Notes: generated by a model from the sequence alone, not told the origin. Counted from the stretch's first letter, positions 1-7,021 are shown. The stretch is 12,628 nucleotides of DNA from JAYQUR01 sp038133505 (GCA_038133505.1 JAYPTI010000098.1:1-12628); one strand, 5' to 3'. A program made the numbers and translations.

Positions 1-397
1 CAAGATCGTATCCCTCGATAGAAAAATAAGGCATGTCGTGGTGCCAGTAGGTCTGCGCCGGCGCGCCGGCTTCCTTGATCAGCAGGTGCTCGTCGTAAAG
101 ATCCACCCGCGACGCGCCGAGTATCTGCGCGGCGATGGGCGCCAGCGGACCGTCGAACAGAAACCGGTGGAACGGCTCGAACCTCTCGAAAACCCGATGA
201 TCCGTGTAGTAGCGTGGCGCGCCTTCCGGCCCGTAGCTCTTCGAAAACGGCCCGGGTGCGGCGACGGCCTGATCGAAGCCCTCCGAGAGAACCTTCAGCC
301 ATTCGGGCGAAATAACGCCGCGCAGGCAAAGTGCGCCGTCCTCGTGAAAGGTCTTGATTTCGTTCTCGGAGATGGCGGCGGTCGTAGTCGTGGCCAT
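1..397 (-). CDS. Phytanoyl-CoA dioxygenase (PhyH) family oxygenase, N-terminal part
   Basis: This is the first 132 residues of a leftward gene whose 3' end lies outside the window. The ATG at 397 is preceded by GGGAG eight bases upstream. The opening (ISENEIKTFHEDGALCLRGV) is the typical entry helix and first strand of PhyH-type enzymes. Near the truncation, YWHHDMPYF carries an HxD iron-binding pair (H119, D121) with QT just before it, as expected for Fe(II)/2-oxoglutarate-dependent oxygenases. The distal iron His and the 2-oxoglutarate Arg would lie beyond the edge. Family members hydroxylate diverse small molecules (acyl-CoAs, ectoine, phosphonates, secondary metabolites), so the substrate cannot be named. 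The gene is divergent from the PEP-CTERM-like gene at 541. The family is assigned with good confidence, the function is open. Confidence 0.85.
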   Translation of the reverse strand, partial: MATTTTAAISENEIKTFHEDGALCLRGVISPEWLKVLSEGFDQAVAAPGPFSKSYGPEGAPRYYTDHRVFERFEPFHRFLFDGPLAPIAAQILGASRVDLYDEHLLIKEAGAPAQTYWHHDMPYFSIEGYDL

Positions 398-438
398 GGG
401 CGATAGCTCCCGGATTTCTCCCGACAGTGTGCCAGACC

Positions 439-453
439 GGCCCCGATCGGGCC
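439..453. other. GC-rich inverted repeat in a divergent intergenic region
   Basis: GGCCC-CGATC-GGGCC forms a 5-bp inverted repeat with a 5-base spacer, centred between the divergent dioxygenase and PEP-CTERM-like genes. It might be a regulator site. With no T-run and no gene ending nearby it is unlikely to be a terminator. Chance occurrence is plausible at this GC content. Confidence 0.25.
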
Positions 454-489
454 AACTTTATGTTCCTGATGTGATATTTCGGCAACCTG

Positions 490-498
490 TGCTAATAT
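490..498 (+). promoter_or_regulatory. Possible extended -10 promoter for the PEP-CTERM-like gene
   Basis: TGCTAATAT reads as an extended -10 (TG, one base, then TAATAT) in a locally AT-rich patch about 43 bases before the ATG at 541. No convincing -35 lies 16-18 bases upstream, which extended -10 promoters can tolerate. This is motif reading only. Confidence 0.35.
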
Positions 499-540
499 AC
501 TGAATAACAAAGAATGTGTTTGCGCAGGTGGGGACCTTCG

Positions 541-1380
541 ATGCGCAGTTTGTTTGCGTTTGCCGTCGCCTTGGCGATGGTTTTGCCGCAGGGGACCAAG
601 GCGGGCGTTCTGCTCGACGTCTTTGCGTCGTCGGCGCCGAACGTGTTCGGCTCGCCGAGCTGGTCGACCTATCTTTCCAATGCGATGACCGGGCTCGCCC
701 AGGGTCTGTCGAACGTCGGCGGCGCGCGGGATACCGATCCCACGGCCTATGAGCAGCTCGGAAACTCCTTCGAGGCCGGCGATGCGATAGTCACGAGTTT
801 CTCGTCGTGGCGCGGCGCCGCCAACGCGGCTTCGCCGTTCGACAACGAACGCGGCAACCGCCTGCATTTCGGCTTGCTCGCCCAGGGAACGGGCGGCACG
901 CAGTTTTCTCTCAGCGACGTCGGTTAACAGGTCGCGTCGTCGGATCCCTGGAACGCGCTGGGCTATTCCGGCACGCTTGCCGGCACGACGCTCAACGGCA
1001 CCACGCGGATCGGCGTGCTCTACGGCGCCAACGGCGTCTTCGACGGCGGGCTTGGCGACGACGTCCTGCTGAACAGCGGCGAAGGCGACGCGGTTCTGGT
1101 CGATGCGCTTATCTATGTCGGGGTCGGTGACGCGTTCTGGCCGCAGCCGGCGGAGGGCGAGACCCAGCAGGAAGCGATCGACGGCGTTGCCGCGTTCTAC
1201 GACCAGTATGTGGACTGGATTTCCGGCACCTACACGATCAGCACCGTCGAAGGCGAATTCCTCGGTTCCGCGCAGATCGACAACGCGAATTTCGTCTCCG
1301 AGCCGATGACGGGAATGGTCCTCGGCCTGGCCGTGGCGAGGCTGTTTTGGGCGCGTCGCCGACGATCCTCCCGCACCTGA
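541..1380 (+). pseudogene. PEP-CTERM-like exported protein with an in-frame TAA (925-927)
   Basis: The ATG at 541 has an AGGTGGGG ribosome site about eight bases upstream and opens a signal peptide (MRSLFAFAVALAMVLPQG..., likely cut near TKA/GVLL). After 128 residues the frame meets TAA at 925-927. The same frame then continues without another stop to 1380 (total 279 sense-length codons, one of them the TAA). The far end is VSEPMTGMVLGLAV, then a hydrophobic stretch and RRRRSSRT. That is the layout of a PEP-CTERM sorting signal (EP motif, short membrane helix, Arg cluster), with SEP replacing the usual PEP. The body is Gly/Asp/Ser/Thr-rich without a recognisable catalytic domain. Such proteins are normally processed by an exosortase and go to the surface or extracellular matrix; no exosortase is in this window. 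A fresh nonsense mutation or a base-call error explains the TAA best, since composition on both sides is coherent. An upstream ATG at 514 lacks comparable support. Confidence 0.75.
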
Positions 1381-1451
1381 AGAAACGGGCTTCCGGCCGC
1401 CCCGCGTCGTAGCGGCTTTTCTTCCGCCGCGCCTCCGGTAAAACGGGGGCT

Positions 1452-2651
1452 ATGTCGCCCGCGCGCCTCACCTTTCTTGCCTGCAGCTATCTGGTCCTGA
1501 ACCTGCTGGCGTTCATGACCGTCGCGGCGGTGCTGCCAACCCTCATCGACGAATGGCGCATGTCGAACGCCGAAGCAGGCTGGCTCGGCGGCGTATTCTT
1601 CGCCGGCTATCTGTGCGCGGTCCCCGTGCTGGTGCCGCTGACGGACAGGGTGTCGCCTCGGCGGGTCTGTCTGGCGGCGACGGCGGTCGGCGCGCTCTCG
1701 TCGCTCGCCTTTGCGGCGTTCGCCGGGAGTTTCTGGAGCGGCCTCCTGTTCCGCTTCCTCGCGGGAGTCGCCGTCGCCGGCGCCTACATGCCGGCGCTCA
1801 AGATCATCGCCGACACGCTGGAGGAGCCGTGGCGGAGCCGCGCCTCCAGCTACTACACGTCGGTATTCGCCCTTGGCACGGCCTTCTCGATCTTCGTCGG
1901 CGGGGCGGTCGCCGATGCCTCGGGCTGGCGGTACGCGTTCGCGCTGGCCGGGGCCGGCAACCTGGTCGCGCTGATCGTCGCCTGGCGGGGGCTTCCGGCG
2001 GGCCGGTTCGACCCCGGCGTGCGGCGCGGCCTGTTGGTCGACTTCCGGCCGGTGTTCAGGAACCGCGAAGCGCTTGCTTATATCTGCGCCTATGCGGGGC
2101 ATGTCTGGGAAGTCTTCGCCAACCGGATCTGGATCGTTGCGTTCTTTGCGTGGCTCTCAGGCGCGGGCCGCGGCGAAGCGTTCGCGTCTCCGGTGGTGAT
2201 TGCGACGCTGGCGGCGCTGCTCGGCGTTCCGGTCGCGATGGCGGTCGGCGAAATTGCCGCGAGGGGAGACAGGCGCCGCGTCCTCGGATGGGTCCACATC
2301 GCGGCGCTCGCGAGCGGGGCCGCGCTGGTCGCGAGCCCGCTGACGTCGCTTTCTCCGAGCGTCGTTGCTGTCCTTGCGATCCTGTACGGGATGGCGATCT
2401 ATGGCGATACCGGCGCGGTCTCCGCAGGAACCGTCGCGTCGGCGGACCCCGCGCTCCGCGGCGCGACCATGGCGGTCCATGCGACGATCGGCTTCGTCGG
2501 GGCGACGCTCGGACCGGCCGTCGCGGGCGTCGCCCTCGATCTCGCGGGCGGACGTCAGACGCCGGTTGCCTGGTCAGCGGCGCTGGCGGTCGGCGTCCTC
2601 GGCGGTCTTATGGGGCCGGCGGCGTTGCGCTGGATCGGCCGCCGCGGTTGA
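1452..2651 (+). CDS. Major facilitator superfamily (MFS) transporter
   Basis: This 399-residue inner-membrane protein has about twelve hydrophobic segments in two groups of six (roughly 6-180 and 206-395) joined by a polar loop near 181-205, the normal MFS size and layout. The loop after helix 2 (VPLTDRVSPRRV) resembles the MFS signature D-R-x-x-R-R, and helix 4 carries the typical RFLAGVAVAGAYMPALK segment. MFS proteins move small solutes by facilitated diffusion or ion coupling. Nothing in the sequence or the neighbours fixes the substrate or direction. The ATG is preceded by a G-rich run (CGGGGG) at suitable spacing. The gene ends only 7 bases from the convergent VOC gene, with no terminator visible between them. 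Confidence 0.88.
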   Translation: MSPARLTFLACSYLVLNLLAFMTVAAVLPTLIDEWRMSNAEAGWLGGVFFAGYLCAVPVLVPLTDRVSPRRVCLAATAVGALSSLAFAAFAGSFWSGLLFRFLAGVAVAGAYMPALKIIADTLEEPWRSRASSYYTSVFALGTAFSIFVGGAVADASGWRYAFALAGAGNLVALIVAWRGLPAGRFDPGVRRGLLVDFRPVFRNREALAYICAYAGHVWEVFANRIWIVAFFAWLSGAGRGEAFASPVVIATLAALLGVPVAMAVGEIAARGDRRRVLGWVHIAALASGAALVASPLTSLSPSVVAVLAILYGMAIYGDTGAVSAGTVASADPALRGATMAVHATIGFVGATLGPAVAGVALDLAGGRQTPVAWSAALAVGVLGGLMGPAALRWIGRRG

Positions 2652-2658
2652 CGCTGCG

Positions 2659-3084
2659 TCAGACCGGCCTGTTGCCGGCGTGGGACGATGTGATCTTGAG
2701 CTTGTGGCCCGACGGGATGCGGACGAAGAATGACGAGTGGATCGTTCCCGATGTAATTTCCGTCGGCTCGAAACCCTTCTTCTCGTATGTGCGCCGCGTC
2801 TTTTCGATGTCGTCGACCATGATGTCGAACGGCGCAGGGGTGGCGCGGCGGATCGGCTTGTCTCGCTTCGAAATGACGAGATGCGTTCCGCCCCGCAGTT
2901 CCAGAACGCCGAAGGTTTCCTTGCGGAATATGTGCCGCAGCCCGATCGCGCGGAAGAAGTCGATCGTTTCCGGCACGCAATGCGTCTGAAGCCGCACGTG
3001 GCCGACGGCGACCGGCGGACGTTCGGCGGTCTTGACGTGCTTTCGCTGCGGGGAGGCGGTAACGGTTTTGGTCGATGCTGCCAT
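2659..3084 (-). CDS. VOC-fold (glyoxalase/bleomycin-resistance/dioxygenase superfamily) protein
   Basis: This small 141-residue protein has a basic ~25-residue leader, then two beta-alpha-beta-beta-beta modules: VGHVRLQTHCVPETIDFFRA begins the first, and PFDIMVDDIEKTRRTYEKKG begins the second. The final strand pair SSFFVRIPSGHKLKI matches the DPDGNxIEL closing motif of the superfamily. Metal-type positions seem present at H29 and E62, but the final Glu of the closing motif is Lys (K130), so a classical four-ligand metal site looks incomplete. Members include glyoxalases, antibiotic-binding proteins and ring-cleaving dioxygenases; this one cannot be assigned more closely. The start has GGAG about nine bases upstream. 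It lies 35 bases downstream of the serine hydrolase on the same strand, so they may share a transcript. Confidence 0.8.
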   Translation of the reverse strand: MAASTKTVTASPQRKHVKTAERPPVAVGHVRLQTHCVPETIDFFRAIGLRHIFRKETFGVLELRGGTHLVISKRDKPIRRATPAPFDIMVDDIEKTRRTYEKKGFEPTEITSGTIHSSFFVRIPSGHKLKITSSHAGNRPV

Positions 3085-3119
3085 CTCTAACGCTCCGAAT
3101 GGCGTCGTGAATTACCCAA

Positions 3120-4643
3120 TTAAAGTGGCGTTTGCCGGGGCGATGGCAAGGGGCCGCGACGGAATTCCAGAGGGCCGGCATTGTGCCGGTAGACCGGCCC
3201 GTCCGCGAGCGGCGTCGCGAGGCTCGCGAAGCCGTCGGCCTGCGGGTGGGAGAAGCTGATCAGAAGCCCCTCGCGCAGCGGCCAGGCCGTCTCCTGAACG
3301 CGCCAGGTGGCGTTCCCGACATAGCCGAGCGAGAAGATCCGGGTATGGAAACGCCCCGTGAGACCGGTTCCGTCCACGTTCGGCACGAATGTCATCGCCC
3401 CGTAGGCCGGGTGCAGGTAGGTCCCCGCGAATTGCGCCAGCGGCGTATCCAGTTCGGCCGCGGGCGGCGGCGGCGGTTTCGGCTTCGGCGGCGGCCGGAC
3501 GTTCCCGAACGCCGCCACCCAGTCGACGCGCGGATGCCCCACGAGACAGTCCAGAACCGTCTGCGAGACGATCTGGGCGGTCGGCGTCTGGCCCGACATG
3601 TTGCTGAGGACGATGACCCCCGCTGCCAGTCCCGGCAGCAGGGAGATGCGCGCCCCGAAACCGTCGACCACGCCCGGGTGGTAGGCGAATGCGCGCCCGC
3701 GCCAGTCGGAGAGGTTCAGTCCGAGCCCGTAACGCCGGTTAGGGGCATCCGCTGCGGCGGCAAACAGGGCCCGCACCGCGGCGGCCTGCACGACGCGCCG
3801 GTCCCCGACCACGCCGCCGTTGGTCAGCAACTGCACGTAGCGCAGCATGTCGTCGAGGTGGGCATAGAGACCGGCGGCCGGCGCGACCGGGTCGGTGTTG
3901 CGGAGGACCACCGGGATCCGGCCCGTATCGGCGGGGAAATATCCGCGCGCCCGGTTTTCGGCGGTGCGGAAAGCTGAGACCGTCGTGACCGAGGATTTCA
4001 TGCCGGCCGGCTCGAGGATGACGTCGTAGATCCAGTCGTGCCAGGAGGCCCCCGAGATATTTTCGAGGGCACGGCCGGCGGCGGCGTAGGTGACGTTGTT
4101 GTATTGGAAAGCGGCTCCCGGCGGCGCGAACCGGGGAAGCAGCGCGAGACGCCGGGCAATGCCGGTCATGCCGTAGTCGTCGAGATACCAGAGCGCGTCG
4201 TGACGCGGCCAGCCCGACGTGTGGGAAAGCAGGTGGCGGAACGTAATGCCGTCCGGAAAGGAGGGGAGCTGCCAACGGACCGGGGAATCGAGCGAAATAT
4301 CGCCGCGCAGGGAGACGACCGAGAACCCGAGCGACGTGAGCGATTTCGTGATGGATCCGACGGCGAACAGGGTGCTCGCGGTCACCGGCTGGCCGGTTCC
4401 GGCCTCTCGCTCGCCATAGGTCCGCACCGCGATCACCTTGTCCGCCTGGACGACGCCCAGGGCGAGTCCGGGTACCTGCCACCCGTCCATCGCGCGCCCG
4501 GCGTCGTCGTCGAGATGGGGGCAGACGAAGGCCGCGAGCGCGCTCTGTATCGTGAGGCCGAAAATGAGCAGGAGAGGGGCAAGGACGCGGAGCGGCATGG
4601 TGCGATGATGGCAGGAATCGAGGAATTCGACAGGCGTTGACAT
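3120..4643 (-). CDS. Secreted serine hydrolase, class C beta-lactamase/D-peptidase (S12) fold, with C-terminal accessory domain
   Basis: The protein has 507 residues from the ATG at 4643. The three active-site elements of the family are visible: S97-I-T-K100 (SxxK nucleophile and base), Y181-N-N183 (YxN) and H322-P-G324 (position of KTG/HxG). A hydrophobic signal segment at 16-38 ends in ALA-A, pointing to the periplasm or export. A proline/lysine-rich linker (about 383-395) leads to a ~100-residue domain resembling the C-terminal beta domain of many S12 family members (GTYLHPAYGAMTFVP). The family includes esterases, D-amino-acid peptidases and amidases as well as beta-lactamases; with HPG instead of KTG, antibiotic hydrolysis is not the default guess. 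The start is uncertain. The ATG at 4598 (residue 16) gives a more standard signal peptide, while the 4643 ATG overlaps the divergent -35 box; neither has a clear ribosome site. It is divergent from the MarR gene and upstream of the VOC gene. Confidence 0.87.
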   Translation of the reverse strand: MSTPVEFLDSCHHRTMPLRVLAPLLLIFGLTIQSALAAFVCPHLDDDAGRAMDGWQVPGLALGVVQADKVIAVRTYGEREAGTGQPVTASTLFAVGSITKSLTSLGFSVVSLRGDISLDSPVRWQLPSFPDGITFRHLLSHTSGWPRHDALWYLDDYGMTGIARRLALLPRFAPPGAAFQYNNVTYAAAGRALENISGASWHDWIYDVILEPAGMKSSVTTVSAFRTAENRARGYFPADTGRIPVVLRNTDPVAPAAGLYAHLDDMLRYVQLLTNGGVVGDRRVVQAAAVRALFAAAADAPNRRYGLGLNLSDWRGRAFAYHPGVVDGFGARISLLPGLAAGVIVLSNMSGQTPTAQIVSQTVLDCLVGHPRVDWVAAFGNVRPPPKPKPPPPPAAELDTPLAQFAGTYLHPAYGAMTFVPNVDGTGLTGRFHTRIFSLGYVGNATWRVQETAWPLREGLLISFSHPQADGFASLATPLADGPVYRHNAGPLEFRRGPLPSPRQTPL

Positions 4644-4665
4644 AAATAAAATATTTAGCTAATTT
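4637..4665 (+). promoter_or_regulatory. Sigma70-type promoter for the MarR-monooxygenase unit
   Basis: A perfect TTGACA -35 (4637-4642), a 17-base spacer and TAATTT (4660-4665) form a plausible promoter reading into the MarR gene, with a start near 4672. The -10 matches only T1, A2 and T6 of TATAAT. TATAAG at 4666-4671 matches better but its spacing from this -35 is too long. Confidence 0.55.
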
Positions 4666-4668
4666 TAT
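4646..4668. promoter_or_regulatory. Candidate MarR operator with nested palindromes
   Basis: Two symmetric elements share this AT-rich spacer: the perfect 8-bp palindrome TTAGCTAA (4655-4662), and the 7-bp arms ATAAAAT (4646-4652) and ATTTTAT (4662-4668). MarR-family repressors commonly bind AT-rich palindromes in their own divergent promoter. The TTAGCTAA element overlaps the predicted -10, where bound repressor would block transcription. Binding by this MarR is inferred from position and symmetry. Confidence 0.5.
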
Positions 4669-4694
4669 AAGGTATTTGATGCCGGAGAGAATCC

Positions 4695-5303
4695 TTGGGC
4701 GAAAACGTTTCGGACATCGAANNNNNNNNNNCGACGGACGGCTGGCAGATGCCGCGGACCACGACGTCGCCGTCGCTGCTGGGCGGGGACGGGAGCGACA
4801 CGGAGTTCCGCCGCCTGATCTACGGCATCTTCACGATGACGGTGAATTTCGACCGGATACGCGAACGTATGGCGATCGCGCTCGGTCTGTCGGGCATCCA
4901 GTATCACATTCTCATGGTCGTCGCGGAGCTGTCGGCGGAAGAGTCGGTCACGATCTCGACGGTCGCCGACCGGCTTCATACGTCCGGCGCCTACGTGACG
5001 ATGGAAACGAAGAAGCTCATGCGGCGCGGTTATCTGGACAAGCGCCCGAACCCGGCGGACGGGCGCAGCGTGATCCTGGTGCTTACCCCGGAAGGGCGGC
5101 AGACCATCGAAGAGTTCGCCCCCTATCTTTGCGAAATAAACGACGAACTGTTCGACGGTGTCGGGCCGGAGACGTTCGAAGCGTTCCGGAACATCGTCGA
5201 TCATATGACCCGAACGAGCGGCCGCGCATCGGAACTGGCCGAGCGGATCGCACGCGAACAGACGGAAATAGGAGACACGGCGGTCGGCGCGATCTGGCGC
5301 TGA
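4695..5303 (+). CDS. MarR-family transcriptional regulator (N-terminus crosses an assembly gap)
   Basis: The body is a clear MarR winged-helix protein. Helix-turn-helix residues lie about 84-110 (TISTVADRLHTSGAYVTMETKKLMRRG), followed by the wing KRPNPADGRSVILVLTPEG with the family's D-x-R-x-x-x-L-x-LT-x-x-G pattern, and C-terminal dimerisation helices. The start is provisional. TTG at 4695 has GGAGAG just upstream and is in frame with the body if the gap is as written, but the ten N may hide a different length. ATG at 4749, right of the gap, is the first start seen with certainty. MarR proteins usually repress and are released by small, often aromatic, ligands. Thirty bases downstream lies the HpaB-like monooxygenase, and HpaR, the known regulator of hpa genes in E. 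coli, is also a MarR protein. The likely ligand is therefore the monooxygenase substrate or a relative (inference). Confidence 0.88.
   Translation: MGENVSDIEXXXXTDGWQMPRTTTSPSLLGGDGSDTEFRRLIYGIFTMTVNFDRIRERMAIALGLSGIQYHILMVVAELSAEESVTISTVADRLHTSGAYVTMETKKLMRRGYLDKRPNPADGRSVILVLTPEGRQTIEEFAPYLCEINDELFDGVGPETFEAFRNIVDHMTRTSGRASELAERIAREQTEIGDTAVGAIWR
4721..4730. other. Assembly gap 1 (ten N)
   Basis: The N run sits within the 5' part of the MarR gene. Reading frames on both sides agree at length ten, which would occur by chance one time in three, so the true length is not proven. Confidence 0.95.
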
Positions 5304-5333
5304 CCGGAACAAGCAGATGACAGGAGAGATCGG

Positions 5334-6812
5334 ATGCTGAAATCAGGACAGGACTATCTCGAAGGGCTTCGCGACGGCCGAAAGGTCTATATCGGCGGCG
5401 AACTGGTGGACGACGTAACGACCCACCCCGCATTCCGCAACGCGGCGCGGTCCTTCGCGCGGCTCTACGACAACAAGAGGGCGCCGGAGAACATCGACGT
5501 CATGTCGTACGAAGCCGACGGCGACCGTCATTCCACCTGGTTCCTCCAGCCGAAAACGCAGGACGATCTGCGGAAACGGATGGAGACGCATCGCCGCGTC
5601 GCCGAGTGGTCACACGGCCTGCTGGGACGCTCGCCGGATCACGTGTCGTCCTTCGTCGCGGGCCTCGCCATGCGGCCCGACATCTTCGACGGGATCCGTC
5701 CGGGCTTCGGCGAAAATCTCGTCAACTACTACAAGTACATGCGCGACAACGACATCTGCGCGACCTACACGGTTCTGCCGCCGCAGGGCGCCCGCAAGCC
5801 GGAGCTCTACCAGCGAGAAAACATGAAGATCCCGACGCTGAAGGTCGTCGACGAGCGCGACGACGGGATCGTCATCGACGGCATGAAGATGCTGGGGACG
5901 TCGGCCGTCTTCGCCGACGAGACCTGGGTCGGGAACCTGCTGCCGCTCGGCCCGGGCCAGGAGAAGGAATCCGTGACCTGCGCCGTTCCGCTGAACACGC
6001 CCGGCGTGAACATGTGGGCGCGGAAGCCGTTCGAGAAATACGCCGTCAGCGAGTTCGACAACCCGCTCGCCTACCGGTTCGACGAAACGGACTCGATGGT
6101 GATCTTCGACAATGTCTTCGTGCCGTGGGAGCGGGTCTTCACGCTCGACGACGTCGATCTGTCGCGCGAGATCTATCTTCGGACGCCGGCGCACGCGATG
6201 GGCAACCACCAGTCCAACATCCGGTTCTGGGAGAAGCTGAAGCTGATCGTCGGCCTCGCTAACCGCGTTACCGAAATGAACTCCATCCGCCACGTCCCGG
6301 CCGTCCAGGGCACGCTCGGCAGTCTCGCCGCGTCGCTGTCGGGGCTGGAGGCGATGATCCACGGCCAGGTCGAGAACTTCGAGACCGAACATGCGCCCGG
6401 GTTCGTCAACATCAACCGGCGCTACATGTACGCGGCCCTTCACTGGTGCACGACGAACCATTCGCGTATCTGCGAGACCGTCTCGGAACTCCTCGGCGGC
6501 GGGCCGTTCCAGTTCCCGGCCGATATCTCGGTCATCAACGACCCGGAGATGAAGAAGACGTTCGAGACCTACTGGTCGGTGCCGGGCGAGTCGGCGGCGA
6601 ACCGCATGAAGGTCTTGAAGCTTGCCTGGGACCTGCTCGGTTCCGATTTCGCCGGCCGTCACATCCAGTACGAGCGTTTCTACGCCGGGCCCAGCTTTAT
6701 CGTGACGAACTACAACTTCCTCCTCGCCGACTGGGACGGCTGGGAAGCGATGGTCGACGATATCCTGAACAGCTACGACGTGCCGTCGCCCGCGGCGGCC
6801 GCTGCGGAGTAG
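5334..6812 (+). CDS. FADH2-dependent monooxygenase, 4-hydroxyphenylacetate 3-hydroxylase (HpaB) family, large component
   Basis: The 492-residue length fits the family. The ATG follows an AGGAGAG ribosome site at 5322-5328. The start SGQDYLEGLRDGRKVYIGGELVDDVTTHPAFRNAA is nearly diagnostic, followed by WSHGLLGRSPDHVSSF and later VIFDNVFVPWERVF and GSDFAGRHIQYERFYAG. The fold resembles acyl-CoA dehydrogenases: an N-terminal alpha/beta part to about 270 and a C-terminal helical bundle. Family members use reduced FAD from a separate reductase to ortho-hydroxylate phenols or to oxidise chlorophenols or pyrrole carboxylate. Aligned by eye with E. coli HpaB (R113, Y117, H155), this protein keeps Arg (R99) but has His at the Tyr position (H103) and Tyr at the His position (Y145). 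A different substrate is therefore likely, and hpaB itself is not claimed. No HpaC-type flavin reductase is in the window. It is probably cotranscribed with the MarR gene 30 bases upstream, and ends 2 bases from a convergent gene. Confidence 0.9.
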   Translation: MLKSGQDYLEGLRDGRKVYIGGELVDDVTTHPAFRNAARSFARLYDNKRAPENIDVMSYEADGDRHSTWFLQPKTQDDLRKRMETHRRVAEWSHGLLGRSPDHVSSFVAGLAMRPDIFDGIRPGFGENLVNYYKYMRDNDICATYTVLPPQGARKPELYQRENMKIPTLKVVDERDDGIVIDGMKMLGTSAVFADETWVGNLLPLGPGQEKESVTCAVPLNTPGVNMWARKPFEKYAVSEFDNPLAYRFDETDSMVIFDNVFVPWERVFTLDDVDLSREIYLRTPAHAMGNHQSNIRFWEKLKLIVGLANRVTEMNSIRHVPAVQGTLGSLAASLSGLEAMIHGQVENFETEHAPGFVNINRRYMYAALHWCTTNHSRICETVSELLGGGPFQFPADISVINDPEMKKTFETYWSVPGESAANRMKVLKLAWDLLGSDFAGRHIQYERFYAGPSFIVTNYNFLLADWDGWEAMVDDILNSYDVPSPAAAAAE

Positions 6813-6814
6813 CC

Positions 6815-7021
6815 TCAGCGGTCCAGTATCTGGCTGAGGAACAGTTTCGTCCGGTCGTGGTCCGGCGACGAGAAAAACGTCGCCGGCGGCGCTTCCTCGA
6901 TGATCTCGCCGCCGTCCATGAAGATCACGCGGTCGGCGACGCGCTCGGCGAAGCCCATCTCGTGGGTGACCACGATCATGGTCGTGCCGTCTTCCGCCAG
7001 CTCGATCATCACGTCGAGCAC
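6815..7021 (-). CDS. Amino-acid ABC transporter ATP-binding protein, C-terminal fragment cut by gap
   Basis: The last 68 residues of an ATPase of the polar amino-acid class (GlnQ/AapP) are visible: the H-loop VTHEMGF, then RVIFMDGGEIIEE, and the family's closing block RTKLFLSQIL. The Walker A, signature and Walker B parts would fall inside gap 2 or are absent. It parallels the complete AapP to the right over the same C-terminal region, with clear differences (for example APPATFFSSPDHD against NEPEEFFNNPQSE), so it is a paralogue rather than an assembly duplicate. About 175 N-terminal residues are missing, so the true gap should exceed 500 bases if the gene is intact. It could be the end of a second amino-acid transporter operon. 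Its gene partner cannot be told. Confidence 0.85.
   Translation of the reverse strand: MLDVMIELAEDGTTMIVVTHEMGFAERVADRVIFMDGGEIIEEAPPATFFSSPDHDRTKLFLSQILDR

Noticed and set aside
439..453. Inverted repeat as a transcription terminator
   Set aside because: It lies between two divergent starts and no gene ends there; there is also no T-run.
1230..2102. 290-residue minus-strand frame opposite the PEP-CTERM-like and MFS genes
   Set aside because: Arg/Gln/Asp-rich antisense shadow, straddling two unrelated genes.
1553..2989. 478-residue plus-strand frame overlapping the MFS gene
   Set aside because: It is Arg/Gly-rich, has no family motifs and is out of frame with a clear 12-helix transporter: a GC-driven shadow.
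3132..3977. 281-residue plus-strand frame opposite the serine hydrolase
   Set aside because: It is antisense to a gene with intact SxxK, YxN and HxG motifs, and its composition is Arg-rich and low in complexity.
3120..4643. Calling the serine hydrolase an antibiotic-resistance AmpC beta-lactamase
   Set aside because: The third motif is HPG rather than KTG, it has an extra C-terminal domain, and no ampR-like regulator is adjacent; a broader S12 hydrolase role fits better.
5610..6662. 350-residue minus-strand frame opposite the monooxygenase
   Set aside because: It is a shadow of a strongly conserved coding gene, with no domain and no start context of its own.
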